From: Anadara kagoshimensis
Lineage: Eukaryota > Mollusca > Bivalvia > Arcoida > Arcidae
Assembly (NCBI GenBank): GCA_021292105.1
Contig: CM037874.1
Coordinates: 22,503,534-22,567,533 of the forward strand
Direction: 5' to 3'
DNA length: 64,000 nucleotides
This document shows positions 34,845 through 46,360 of the stretch, in pieces. A model generated the notes under the pieces. It searched no databases. It had not been told where the DNA came from and was given only the letters and a program-made list of their open reading frames with translations. Position 1 is the first letter of the stretch; the number at the start of each line of letters is the position of its first letter. The translations under genes and the position numbers were made by a program.

Positions 34845-35395
34845 GCAGGAAAGTAAAGTTGTGTCTGTAATGTCAGAGGACAGATCAAAGCAGGAGAGTA
34901 AAGCTGTGACTGTACTGCCTGAGGGCAGGTCAAAGCAGGAGAGTAAAGCTGTGGCTGTACTGTCTGATGACAGGTTAAAGCAGGAGAGAAAAGCTGTGGC
35001 TGTACTGTCTGATGGCAGATCAAAGCAGGGTGGTAAAGCCGTGGCTGTACTGTTTGATGACAAGTAAAGCTGTGGCTGTACCGTCTGAGGGCAGGTCAAA
35101 GCAGGGCGATAAAGACGTGGCTGTACTGTTTGATGACAAGTAAAGCTGTGGCTGTACTGTCTGATGGCAGATCAAAGCATGGCGCTAAAGCCGTGGCTGC
35201 ACTGTTTGATGACAAGTAAAGCTGTGGCTGTACCGTTTGAGGGCAGGTCAAAGCAGGGCGGTAAAGCCGTGGCTGTACTGTTTGATGACAAGTAAAGCTG
35301 TGGCTGTACATACCGTCTGAGGGCAGGTCAAAGCAGGACAGTAAACCTGTGGCTGTACCGCCTTAGGGCAGGTCAAAACAGGACGGCTATACTGT
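34845..35395 (+). repeat. 45-bp minisatellite with 15-residue coding period
   Basis: About a dozen units of GGTCAAAGCAGG...AAAGCTGTGGCTGTACTGTC. Early units are exactly 45 bp and keep one plus-strand frame (34861-35067) with period (D/G)RSKQESKAVAVLS; later units lose frame. A protein-coding origin is possible, but the minus strand is equally open. Confidence 0.75.
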
Positions 35396-36057
35396 TTTAT
35401 CACACCAGTGGTGATATTGGTGTTATTCAATGGATCTTATAGGGATGTTGAATGGGCTTTGCATTGTAATTAATGAAAAAGTAAGAAAAAGCATATTTTG
35501 TTACTTATCTAGCTTTGCACTCTTAGAAATGACAAAATTAAGACCATTTTCGCTAGAATATCTTCTGTATTTATCATTTTATTGATTTTTTATCATTATA
35601 GTGAAGCATTATTGTTAAACTATCATGAATATACTGCAAAAACACAATAACATATGGAAAAATCTTAAACATCAACAGATATAAAATGGAAACGATTCTG
35701 GCAGCCATCTTGTCCGCCATCTTGGATATCTTGAATTCCCCAAGGCTGCCAAGGTGGCATCATGCAGTTTCTGATTAGGGACATGTTGCAGAACAACTTT
35801 ATGTAAAAACATTTTGTGCGGACTATTTTTTTAGGTTATGTGAAAAAATACCATTTGTCATCCGGACTATAACTAACCATCGACGTTGTCAATCTCTGAA
35901 CTCGCGTGTAAAATTGATCATCATCAATAACTCATCAAAACCTTTTAAAGAAAGGAAAGATGACTTCATCTCCTGATAGAAAATAGACGTGGATTCATTT
36001 TGGCTTTAAAATATTATTTTTACATTTTACTCGAAAACATGAATTTTCATTTTAACA

Positions 36058-36092
<35 letters not shown>
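36058..36092. repeat. (TC)n microsatellite
   Basis: About 17 CT units with one TTT interruption. Confidence 0.95.
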
Positions 36093-36096
36093 GGGG

Positions 36097-36101
<5 letters not shown>

Positions 36102-36135
<34 letters not shown>

Positions 36136-36148
36136 TCGGAGTGGGTTA

Positions 36149-36194
<46 letters not shown>
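36102..36194. repeat. (TA)n-(TG)n compound microsatellite
   Basis: A short TA run leads into a TG tract, then a 15-bp interruption and a second TG tract of about 22 units. Confidence 0.95.
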
Positions 36195-36197
<3 letters not shown>

Positions 36198-36261
36198 GAT
36201 GATGTTACTGTTTTCACGGTGTATTCTATTTGTATACCAATAATTATTCCCTTGTTTTTTT

Positions 36262-36850
36262 ATTTAACCGATCATTAAAAATTAATCGGATTCCTTATCG
36301 GTTTTCAAAGTTTATTGTTGATTTCAATTTAATTTTGATAGCAATATATTTTTAATTCTTTTTGTTTTTTTTTTATATAATAGATCATTAAAATCGATCG
36401 TATTTCTATATCGTTATTTTTAATTTTGTTATTGGTTTCAATTTATTTTTATGATAATAATATTGATTTTATTGTTTTTGTATAATCGATCATTAAAAAA
36501 TTGGTCGTATTTCTATATCTAATTGTAATTATGTTATTGATTTCAATTCAATTTTTTTTTGTGATACTATTATTTTATGTTATTGTTCTTGATAAAATCG
36601 TTATCATTATATGTATATTTTCTGTATAATAGTTATTGCAATTTTTGTTTTGTTTTAATGGCAAATAAATATTATTATCATAATCGATCGATCATTAAAT
36701 ATTGATCGTATTTTTATATTGATTTTTAATTATGTGATTGGTTTCATTTCTATTTTATGATACCAATATTCATGTTATTGTTTTTTATATAATCGATCGA
36801 TCATTAAAAATTGATCGTATTTCGATATCGATATTTTATTCATGTTATTC
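36262..36850. repeat. Degenerate ~110-bp tandem repeat with hairpin core
   Basis: Five copies of a hairpin such as CGATCATTAAAAATTGATCG lie near 36269, 36383, 36487, 36690 and 36800, with TTATTGGTTTCAATTTAATT between them. Spacing is about 105-114 bp, with one double gap. Not a named family. Confidence 0.65.
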
Positions 36851-36884
36851 GTAATGTTGCATATTCTAATATACATCTTAACTT

Positions 36885-37015
36885 ATTGACAGATCATTGC
36901 TGAAATTAAGGATAATCCTAGTACATCCACAGACCAGAACCGTCGTGAAATGAAGCCTGACTGATTCATCATTACACGCCTTATTGATTGTCACCGATCA
37001 AGATATTAATCTTAT
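36885..37015 (+). repeat. Paired dispersed repeat, first copy
   Basis: It shares CAGAACCGTCGTGAAATGAA, CATCATTACACGCC, GATTGTCACCGATCAAGATA and TATTAATCTTATAT with 37755-37865, ~80% identical by eye. Confidence 0.6.
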
Positions 37016-37059
37016 ATATGAATCTGTATTGGTCCGTTGATGGATCCAGATAAGCTAGA

Positions 37060-37418
37060 GATTGGTTGGTTGGTTGTTGCTTAACGTCGCATCGGCAATT
37101 TTTCAGCTATTCCCGACGAGAACTATTTTATTAAACTTTATGGATTAATCTTTGAACAATTACGTGTATGCATGTGAAGTGCGAGTGTTTTGTATGGTCT
37201 GACTTGTACTAGCGCGCACTCAGGGCTAGCTCACAGAGTCAGTACGCCGCAGTCAAGCGTACCACTCCCCTAGTCCATTATACTGATACCAGGTGAACCA
37301 GTAAAGGCCAATGGCAAGGAAAATTCACCTTCCTGATCTAAGCGGAACTCGAACTCACAGTGGTGAGAGACCCTGAATTTGAAGTCTGACGTCTTATCCA
37401 TTAGGCCACCACGACCTC
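37060..37418 (-). mobile_element. SINE with tRNA-like head, second family
   Basis: In reverse the head has GGTGGCCTAATGGATAAG as A box and GTGAGTTCGAGTTCCGC as B box, about 45 bp apart: a clear tRNA-derived pol III promoter. The other end is a tail of TTGGTTGGTTG then GCTTAACGTCGCATCGGC. The body differs from the 25375/28375 family. Confidence 0.78.
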
Positions 37419-37754
37419 ATGGGGTAAGCTAGAGAGGGAGTGCTGCTTGATGTTATTAGCAACAGTACTAGTATTAGAAGCCCTTTAATTTAATGTTTTA
37501 CCACGCAAAACTTCTTCATCCGGAATGTTCTAGTCAAGTACTGTTTGAAAAACGTTTCTTATCGATTGCTCAATGCTGACAATTTCTAATTGAAAACTTA
37601 TTTTTTATTATTTTTTTAAAATAATTTTGTCCACAAGATTATCCTGAATAAACTATACACTGGTAATCCATTTTGATATTATAAAATAATTTTGCTTTGG
37701 TAATATGTTTGAGCTGTTGTTTTTTTTTTTCTTTTCTTTAAGCATTCGCCAGAG

Positions 37755-37865
37755 TGCACGTGGTTGACAGAACCGTCGTAAAATGAAGTTTGGTTGATCT
37801 ATCATTAAACGCCTCATTGATCATCATCGATCGAGATATCGATCTTATATCGGTGATTTATCTAA
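37755..37865 (+). repeat. Paired dispersed repeat, second copy
   Basis: CAGAACCGTCGTAAAATGAA, ATCATTAAACGCCTCATTGA and ATCGATCGAGATATCGATCT match the first copy at 36885, 860 bp away. The SINE at 37060 lies between them. Confidence 0.6.
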
Positions 37866-37990
37866 TGATTACCTCTAATTACATCATCAGATATATCAGA
37901 AGTCATTATTTATTTGACTGACGTCTCTCTCACACTATCCCAAATCTGTCTGACAGGTACCTGTCAAGATTTTAACACCTTCATTTACAA

Positions 37991-38030
<40 letters not shown>
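37991..38030. repeat. (CT)n microsatellite
   Basis: About 19 uninterrupted CT units. Confidence 0.97.
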
Positions 38031-38035
<5 letters not shown>

Positions 38036-38039
38036 AACC

Positions 38040-39880
38040 GTTTAAGTTTTAAAGTTGAGACAAATAGAAAGAAAGAATGGGGACAAAACGAGTAAATGGG
38101 ATAAACTGAAAACCATTTACCAGCAATGGGGCTTTTTTGCGACAATGCATATGTTCCTACATTAACTATCCCACTCCATTGAATTCAACGTACCGATGCT
38201 TGCGAAAATCGTATACTTTTAATACAAAGGGTGTGCCGTATATAGCAGAGAAACTTTTTATGCAGCGTTCTATATGTACCAAATACATGTACATTGCTAG
38301 CTTAAAAGAATCGGTTATAATTTTATCCTACATATCAAATTTGTGTTTTTACTTCGGCGTACATTCAGAACGTTTAAACGGACAGGGTATTCCAAATATT
38401 TTGTGATTATAATGCATCAGTTGTCAAGATCAAATCATAGTTTTTTATGTTTCCCATGCATAGATTTTCCACCTACACCTTTTTTAATAAACTGATAGGT
38501 AACATAAAATGTTCAAAATGACAATATAGTCAGTAAACGACATGGCCATGTGGTGTATAATGGTGACGAATGATTCAACATAAAACATTTTAGACAAATT
38601 AAAACGGACTTTTGTGTTTAATGGAACACGTTTAACAATCAGAAAGAAACCTAGAAAACAAGATAGATTTTATTTACATGCAAATTCAGATACGATAAAC
38701 GTAATATGTCAAGTTTGTTGAAAGTGTTATTTTTGTCAATTTTCTGTTTTTGAATCATACAAACTAAAACAAATTAAAACTAACTGACACACTTCGTAAA
38801 TGTTGGTATCTATCTCTTTGGTTTTATCGCCACAACTGTACAAAATGAAATAATTTGACACACTTCGTGGATGTTGGTATTTTCATCGCCACAAAACATC
38901 GAAGCAAAACAACTACAAGTTGCCTGTCCTCCCGTCACCATGACTGACAAATCACATTTGTATGATGTATCTTTTTTAATTAATTTTAATTGTATATACG
39001 TAATTAGTTATTGGAAATGTCTATGCACAAATGCTGTTGAAGTGAACCAATACAAGGTGTGTCTAGGGACATGCAAATTGATACCCGAAGAAAATGAACT
39101 AAATCATTATCACTATTCAAAATCATATGGGTACAAAATAATGACTGTATGTCCAATTTCAGTACGTAGATTTTAACAACGGCAGATCAGCTGGAAGAGT
39201 GTTTTGAAAAGTTCGAACCCCGACCAGGTCCGATCAAGCCCGAGCTAAAAGTAAAAATCCTACATGTATCTGTGACATATTTTTTGTGTGTTTTTCTCCA
39301 AATTTAAGGTCCAAGATTACACCTCCATTAAAATGTTAAAATTCCATCAAAAACGAAACAGCGAAACAAGTGAACTTTTGTCTTAATATTCTTGAACAAT
39401 AGCAATAGATGGTAGCATTGATTTCATAAGAAAGATCGAAGGTTTGGATCCAGTGTCTGAAATATTGCTTACCATAAATTCTATGATGGAAGGTCATACA
39501 TGTTTACACTATTTTTTTAATTTTGAGGTTTGTGAAAATAAATGTATTCTTTTCATCTATAAACTTCAGTACTAACGATAGTTTTTTATGTTGTTAGAGA
39601 CTCGTACGTGTCAGGGCATTACAGCAATATAAAATTTGAGATTCATTGTCTATATAGCACAATGACAAGAAGTAAACTTTGAGAGTTTTCGTGAAAACGC
39701 ATTTTTCACACTACTATTATATCATGCAAAGTGCAAATTTTCAAATAAAATCACAAAAACTCTACATATTATGGTTTTATGAATATGATGTGTACAGACA
39801 GAAGATAAAACAAACAATTCTGTTTTGTTGTACACACTAGATTGTTATGATTACCAAGCATACCAGTAACCAATCATCAC
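38040..39880. other. Intergenic, nothing recognised
   Basis: AT-rich. A small direct duplication (ACACACTTCGTAAATGTTGG and ACACACTTCGTGGATGTTGG) occurs near 38790 and 38857. Open frames at 38137 and 38871 have no recognisable similarity. Confidence 0.4.
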
Positions 39881-39884
39881 ATAC

Positions 39885-40095
39885 AAATACACGAGTCGAT
39901 GTTCATATCATAATCCAAAAATGCAAAGTAAAACCCGGCATATTAATAAGTTAAAACTTTATCTTCCACCAGGGAAGTGAGACTCCGTGTTCAGGAAGGA
40001 CAAGCGCCTCTTGCTTAACTAACTACACCCGCCACGTTTGAAACCAAAATTGAAGATAAACCGAAAGCAGCATGGAACTACGGGACGTCATGAGG
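39885..40095 (+). repeat. Repeat family A, diverged copy
   Basis: It keeps TCTTCCACCAGGGAAGTGAG, AACTACACCCGCCACGTTTG and CATGGAACTACGGGACGTCA, in the same order as the 8840 copy. Confidence 0.65.
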
Positions 40096-40518
40096 AACAA
40101 GAAAATGTATGAAAACATCGACAGTAGTGTCATTGTAACATATGCACTCCCTCCATAGAAAAGTACATGTATGTTCAAAGGTTATTTTTCTTTTGTCTTA
40201 CTGTCCAAGTTTTAAATTATTTTTCCGTTCTTTTATCGTCGGTGATGTCATCGTTTTCTTTTTTGTGATACCGAAAAAATGACAACACCGAATTCACACC
40301 AGAAACATAAAAAGTAACACATTTACATAAATAAGTGTTGAGACAATAAATCACGCATGCATATCTATGACTGTACTCTTCTCTAACATTAACATTAGCG
40401 GCACACTTTTTCTTGCACCATTAGACCTAAATTTATGTTTGCAGGTACAGGTGTCTTTTCATTGTACATTCTTTTATAATGACTATTTTGTGTTTTGTCT
40501 GGTTGGTAAAAAAGAAAT

Positions 40519-40522
<4 letters not shown>

Positions 40523-40579
<57 letters not shown>
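40523..40579. repeat. (AG)n microsatellite
   Basis: About 28 uninterrupted AG units. Confidence 0.97.
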
Positions 40580-40581
<2 letters not shown>

Positions 40582-40629
40582 CTTGAGTAAAATACTTAGT
40601 TTTTTTAAATGGCCAGGAGTGTAAATATG

Positions 40630-41580
40630 TATATGGACATTATAATTTTATATCCTATTCTATTTTATTTTTATATATAACTTAAATGCAAATTACATTT
40701 AATATATATATATATATTTTACTTTCACCAGTCATTAAAATTAATTAAGGCCTATAGCTAGTTGACCGCTGTAACGTTTGAAATTTGGCCTACATGTAAG
40801 ATTGCAAATTTATTTATTTGATTCCGCATTTGGGAAATGATTTGTTTTTGTACGATTTTAAAATTTTGTTTTGTTATTTCCTCAGTTGTACTGTCGTATA
40901 CTTCTTTTTGAAATTTATTATAAAGTACATGTACATTCAAAAAGTGGTATTGTCATAATATATTTTATGATAAATTAAAAAAGTGGTATATGACAGTATT
41001 ATTTGCAAAAACAATCGTTTTTGTTAAAAATACCTGTATCTATCAGATAGCTCTTGTAGCTTTTTCTTTTTTCAAATTTTTATTTTTGATTTTAATTTGA
41101 TGTTTTTACTTTAAATTTTGTGAGGGACCCGGAAAAGACGTGGCTCAGAAGTTTTACCACTAATTAAAAGAATTAAACACATAAATCTAAGTGATCGATT
41201 TATAAGTTGATAAATTAATTAAATTCTTTATTGATCTATCCTAGATAATAAAGTTTTCTACAATTTCTTTAGTACTTTTTGTATGAATCATGAAATAAAA
41301 ATGTACAGATTTAAGCGGGAAAATGTGGTATACGTTTATGCGTTAAGATTTGGACATGGCTCATTTCATCCCAAACACCAAAGTTGTATTGTACAAATGA
41401 TCACATCACCTTCAATGTTTGGAAAGGCTGCAAATCGATCATTTTTGCGAATAAAATGATCATTTATAAAAGGGAATATGCCTTGGGGAACCTATAAAGT
41501 TCTTTGTGCACGGGACCGCTAGAACAGAAAAAAAGACTTGATGCCGCAAGGTACCTATGTATTCACTGTTATTGATACGT
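40630..41580. other. Upstream region of the Kir gene, probably intron or 5' flank
   Basis: AT-rich, no coding exon recognised. TGATCATTT-type motifs repeat around 41395-41465. If the acceptor at 41592 is used, this is intron between an unseen 5' UTR exon and the main coding exon. Confidence 0.4.
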
Positions 41581-41582
41581 TC

Positions 41583-41593
41583 TTGTCTTACAG
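41583..41593 (+). promoter_or_regulatory. Candidate splice acceptor ahead of Kir start
   Basis: TTGTCTTACAG, a good acceptor, lies ~220 bp upstream of the start codon. Kir genes often have their coding region in one exon preceded by a spliced 5' UTR exon, which suits this site. Confidence 0.45.
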
Positions 41594-41815
41594 GGGCGAT
41601 CAGTCAGCCTGCCCGATTAATGGATATACTTAAACGGGACAATTAAAGATCAAGATGATTGACAGGTAATCGAACCAACATAAAAAATGGGATGTTTTTG
41701 ACTTGTAAGATTTGTCAAAACTTCATAAATATCACACGTGGTGTCGTCTGCTCCCCGTGTACAAAAGGAGAGAGAACGCGCTACTTTTTATCAAAATCCA
41801 AACATCTCTCCGACC

Positions 41816-43167
41816 ATGAAGGAGGAATTTAAGTTTCTGAACTTCTTCAAATCAAATGACCAAAAGTCACCTCCGAAATGTATAGAAATGGCGGCTAGAA
41901 AAGGGAGTTATTACAGACGAGAATATGATTCAAGCGAAATGCAAGGTAAAAACTGTGTTCAAATGTTAGAATTTCCACCATCGCCAGATAGTCCAAGCAG
42001 CCCTTCTAAAAATGGATACCAACTTGGAAGACCAGCTTTAGTAAAGAAAACTGGACAATACAGAGTAAGATATAAAGGACTAAAGGGTTTAAAAGTTCGA
42101 CCATTTTTCAAAGATCTTTATCAGACATTAATTGACATAAAATGGCGATGGGCCGTTTTCTTTTTCTGCATGGCGTTTTTGGCGGTTTATTTTCTTTTTG
42201 CGGTATTGTGGTATCTTTTAAGTTATGTGCACAAAGACTTCAGTAATTTAGACAATCCTCATTGGGTTCCATGTGTGCACAGAATGAGAAACTTTGCTGA
42301 TGCTATGCTTTTCTCGATAGAGACTCAAACTACGATTGGGTTCGGAACAATGTATCCAAATACGTCATGTATCGGAAGCTTGCCTCTCACGTATATACAA
42401 ATCACAGTTGGATTCCTTTTGGAGACGATTCTTGTCGGGTATTTACTAGTTAAAATAGCTCGTCCAAAACAAAGACGGTTTACGCTGATGTTCAGTGACA
42501 ATGCTTGTATCAGTATGGAAAATGGTGAAGTATTTCTACAAGTCCGTGTTGGCGACATGAGACAATCGCATCTTATAGACACGCATGCGTATGGTATTTA
42601 CATAAGTGATAAAATTTCAGCGGAAGGAACTGTTTACCCGTTATATCAAACACAAATGGAATTCCAAGCACATGGAATGGACACACAGGTCTTTCTTATG
42701 TGGCCAATAATCCTCAGACATAAAATTGACGAAAAAAGTCCCTTATGGCAGATGAAATATGAAGATATTTTAGCAAACACTTTTGAAATAATTTTTGTGC
42801 TAGAAGGAACGATAGAATCCACAGGGGAAATTTGCCAAGCCAGAACGTCGTACACATCCAAAGATATACAATGGGGTTACAGATTTGAAAATATGGTAGA
42901 CTTTAATAGTGAAAAAGGACAGTGGCAAGCAAATTTCAGACTTTTCAATGAGCTTATAATTAGTCCCATGCCAAAAATTAGCGCCAAAACCATTGCTGAG
43001 CTGTATAGAGGTCGGGGAGACGAGATATACGCAGAGAAGAACAGTGATATGACGTGTGGAAGACGATCACAGAGCCAGACTTTATATTCAGTAGCGGAGA
43101 ACCACGACGACGTGAACCACAAAACACGATCCTGCAGTTCTCTGGAGAAAGAGGCCATTAGTAAATC
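41816..43167 (+). CDS. Kir main coding exon
   Basis: It holds the whole channel core: the N-terminus with a Ser/Pro-rich stretch, slide helix VRPFFKDLYQTLIDIKWRW, two membrane helices, pore loop (SIETQTTIGFGTMYP) and the immunoglobulin-like cytoplasmic domain (LEGTIESTG, ARTSYTSKDIQWG). It ends at a strong donor GTAAGTAT starting at 43168. Without splicing, translation would stop at 43169-43171, three bases beyond. Confidence 0.93.
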
Positions 43168-43214
43168 GTAAGTATACTAAAATAATTTGATAGAAATTAG
43201 AAAAATAAAATATT

Positions 43215-43251
<37 letters not shown>

Positions 43252-44726
43252 TTTATTTATGTTGATTTAGAATACGATTTTAAAATGTTATGCTTTTTGA
43301 GAAAAATTCATAATTATAAGCTTCAGATGATTACATTTTCAATTTAAATCCCATTTGTGGATTTTTTATAGCCAATGATATTTATCCAATTTGTTATTCA
43401 AATATCCTTTTTAAATTCCTTTTACATGTATATCAAAATACTTTGTTTGGACCGAAATTTTATTGAAAAAAAATCTTTCAATTAAATTCCATTTTCTTGA
43501 TGTTTGGTCATTTCAAAATTGTTGTATTTAAACAGGAAAACATTCCTTTCATATTTGCCTATTTTATAATAATATTAAGAATAATAAATTCTATCAATGT
43601 GTCAGCAGTCGAATGTTTGTAAAAGATAGCGTTTTATGAAAAACGGGTCTTTACTTAGATTTTCCTTTATGAAATGAAAAGCACATTTTTATTTTTAAGC
43701 AATTGTATAAATTTAAATAATTGTAACAATAGAACTAATTTCTTAAAATTTCATACATTCATCTGTCAGGTAAAATTTAGAAAAAGATGCGAAAAGGAAA
43801 CGCATTTGTTTTATTTAAATTTAGGTTTCTATATTTTAAAATTAAAATTCGAAATTAATAAATATGGATAGCACTCGAGAACAAAGTATCATTATATTTT
43901 GTTCATAATGTTCCAAATTAATTTGAACTTTTAATTATTTTGTTTTAAATAAGATTACATGTAACATATTTTTTGTGGCTTTATATTACAATTAAATGAG
44001 AGAGAAAGAGAGAGAGAGAGAGATGTAATTTTAATATGTATCATAAGGCCACTAGTTTTGGAATTATCACAACCATGCAGGATTATCGTAAAACGCCTCA
44101 TATTGCCGCATGCATTTTGTCATAATGACATACATGTTACAATGTACAAACTATCGCAATTGTCATTTACGGCGCATCTTTCAAATGGACACGCCTCTCT
44201 CAGGTACGGACAACCTTGCCCTGGAATTTGTGGCCATAATAATCATGTCCAGCAAACGATTATGACCTGTGTGGTGATGTAGATATCATTGATCACTTAT
44301 AATCGATTTATCGATTTGTTCAAGGTGATTGGTGACGTTTTTATTGATCTCGATCAGTGATTGCTGTCTGATGTGTGTGTTGATGGATGTAATCTGTCAG
44401 TGTGTTTATTGTTTTGGCACGATATACATGTATATAGCCCCCAGCTTGCCCAGTGCACGGACAGGATCATTTGTTATACAGATGTGTTGGCTTGGATATG
44501 TTCGAGATTGTGTCCGTTTCTGCAATTGTAGATATAAAAGGAATTGTAGAAAACGACACAATATTGAATATTATCAACATCGTCAAGACCAGATTGAGAG
44601 AGAGAGAGAGAGATTCTTATGTATTCATTTAAGAGAAATACTCTGACTTTTAAGTACATGTATTTATTTTATTTAGTTATTGTTTGAAAAAACCTGTAGC
44701 GTTATTTTGTTTTTTCGTGGGACCAT

Positions 44727-44765
<39 letters not shown>

Positions 44766-44971
44766 TTTTTTATTCATTGTATCCAATTTTCAGTGCCCTC
44801 TAATAAATACAAATTAAATGAATGCATATCTTTATTAGCTTGTAATAATTATGCATGTATAACTGAAAACATTTGACACAGAGTAGAATTTGAAATTTAA
44901 ATGCAACATTGTGTTTAACCCATTGTTATTAATATTTTTATTTTTTTATTAGGAGACTTTCTATGCCGTGA
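41816..44971 (+). CDS. Inward-rectifier potassium channel (Kir), two coding exons
   Basis: A tetrameric plasma-membrane channel that passes K+ inward more easily than outward and sets resting potential. Joined exons 41816-43167 and 44953-44971 give 456 residues. The start is the first ATG after an in-frame TAA (41726) and has a good context (CGACCATGA); the upstream GTG at 41738 is not a likely start. Residues ~111-138 are the outer helix, T173-I-G-F-G177 the filter, C153 and C185 the conserved pore disulfide pair, ~191-214 the inner helix. E203 sits at the rectification-controlling position (Asp in Kir2.1, Glu in Kir4.1). ARPKQR (215-220) is the PIP2-contact region. The cytoplasmic domain has D255 and E330 where Kir2.1 has its rectification acids E224 and E299. 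Subfamily cannot be fixed by eye. Confidence 0.93.
43209..43260. repeat. (ATTT)n microsatellite
   Basis: About 12 units with one interruption, in the Kir intron. Confidence 0.95.
44728..44769. repeat. (ATTT)n microsatellite
   Basis: About 10 units, second ATTT tract of the Kir intron. Confidence 0.95.
44953..44971 (+). CDS. Kir terminal coding mini-segment
   Basis: After a T-rich tract and AG at 44951-44952, GAGACTTTCTATGCCGTGA continues the split Ser codon and adds Arg-Leu-Ser-Met-Pro and a stop. The 3' UTR follows. The acceptor is good, but use of it is inferred; the tail lacks the common PDZ-ligand ending of some Kir channels. Confidence 0.6.
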
Positions 44972-45880
44972 AAGGAATGAGAAATATAACCCTGGAGGTT
45001 TCCAATGAGTTGATAGCAAGACGTTTTTGGACAACAGATTTAAAAGAAGAAAATCCGTATAAAATTTATGACAAAAAGGCTTATTTTCATTTCAACCAAA
45101 CACGATTAAGAAAAACGAACATTTTTTCCCAGAATGAATATCCATGGAATGATTTTAAGTCATCTTTTTAAAACAAATATATGTATGTATGTTCAAAACA
45201 ATGTATATATGAAAATGGTTGTCTTTAACTGGCAATATTGAAAATGAACTAACAAAAACGATATCTACAAGAAGAAAGACTTTATATTCTAAACTTTTCT
45301 ACAAAAAAAAAAAGAAAATCGAATGTCCCCTACGAAAAGAGTTCTAGAAAATTGCATCAAAATGAATAAGTGCATAAATATTACTGGTGTATGGGAGCGC
45401 ATTAGGGTCAATTTTTTATATTCATTTTTTCTTTCTTTTAGTCTTCAATCTAAGTTTTACACTTTAAATCTGTAAATTTTACAAATTTTATCTGTAAATT
45501 TCACAATTTATTCTGTAGCGTGTAAACTTTACAGATTAAATGTGGATAATAATAATAATAATAATAAAGTAAATTTAAAAAGTGATCCTAATACGCTTCC
45601 GTACTGATATCGCTACAATATCGACGATACGAGAAAAAATTCCGAGAAGAAATCCTATTTACAGTTTCAATGTCCGAGATGATGCACTCTTAAAATGTGT
45701 CTATTTTTGTATTCCGTTTGAATTTGTGTTACTTTTGATACTCATTTTTTATTCGCATTAAAATTTTACAATTTTTATTGTGACCTTGATCTTTTATTCA
45801 ATGTGTTTTGTAATATAAAGTACGTCGAATGTAAATAATAGTGTAGCAAGAGAACTAATGTGTGTTTCCCACTACCATGA
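44972..45880 (+). other. Kir 3' UTR and downstream flank
   Basis: No coding sequence. AATAAA occurs at ~45563-45568, at the end of an (AAT)n tract, and could serve for polyadenylation; other AT-rich candidates exist. A short direct repeat of TCTGTAAATTT-type occurs near 45466-45500. Confidence 0.35.
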
Positions 45881-45884
45881 ATTC

Positions 45885-46190
45885 GGGGTTGAGTAATGAT
45901 GGTTAAGAACATTCACTTATTTCGAGACATTGCAAGCTATAGGCGAAGGTGCAGAAGTTTTGACTGTGCGTTGCGCTTATGGCATTATACCGCAGGATTT
46001 TTTTATCGTGCCACGCTTACCGTGTCACGGGACCTTGCTAGTTTTAAGTTCCCAACCGAAATAATCGTGACTTTCAATTTCCTAATGCCAAATGCTGGCG
46101 AAAAACAGACAATACCCACTTATATGTCTTCTGTCTGACCCGGTCGGGGTTCGACCTCCAGAGCGAGCAGCACTGCCATGATTTAATATA
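45885..46190 (-). mobile_element. SINE, near full length (minus)
   Basis: It reads from the tail (GGTTGAGTAATGATGGTTAA) through CTATAGGCGAAGGTGCAGAA, CGTGTCACGGGACC and AATGCCAAATGCTGGCGAAA to the head with GACCCGGTCGGGGTTCGACC (B box in reverse). The same family as 28375, 50190 and 54795. Its far end abuts the family C element. Confidence 0.8.
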
Positions 46191-46360
46191 CAGTCAATCC
46201 TGTCTATAAAGGCCACCTTTGTCAAGGAAACAAGTAAAAGTGGGCTTTATGGGCAGATGATCCGCATATGTAGATTATAAAAACATGAATAAAGAGCAAT
46301 TGTGATGAAATTTGACTGGTCTTTGAAAGAAGGCGTCCCTTGTATAGAGGTGTCATTCAA
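46188..46360. mobile_element. TIR mini-element, family C copy 2
   Basis: ACAGTCAATCCTGTCTATAA opens it, followed by AGTAAAAGTGGGCTTTATGG and CTTGTATAGAGGTGTCATTC, parallel to 5041-5228. Where copy 1 ends in AACAGGTTGGACTGTATATA, copy 2 passes straight into the 57/55-bp minisatellite. Confidence 0.6.

Larger units (their letters stand above)
32967..35855. mobile_element. Inverted-repeat element C (2.9 kb)
   Basis: The ~145-bp ends are inverted: AATATAGTCCGCACAATGTT near 32970 and, reversed, AAATAGTCCGCACAAAATGT near 35840. Both continue to TGATGCCACCTTGGCA and CCAAGATGGCGG. No clean target duplication was found. The interior has decayed plus-strand coding pieces and a 45-bp minisatellite. Probably a DNA transposon derivative. 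Confidence 0.68.
43168..44952 (+). other. Kir intron (1785 bp)
   Basis: AT-rich with GTAAGTAT donor and TTTTTTTATTAG acceptor. It contains (ATTT)n tracts at 43209-43260 and 44728-44769 and short (AG)n tracts near 44000 and 44597. No other exon or gene was seen. Confidence 0.6.

Noticed and set aside
34688..35430. Minus-strand repeat proteins in the 45-bp array
   Set aside because: Several mutually exclusive frames are open on this strand, and no known domain occurs. The plus-strand frame has more regular period, but is also unproven.
36112..36278. Cys/Val-rich small protein
   Set aside because: Translation of (TG)n tracts.
41738..41815. Extended Kir N-terminus from GTG at 41738
   Set aside because: GTG is not a usual animal start. 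The first in-frame ATG after the TAA at 41726 is at 41816, in good context.
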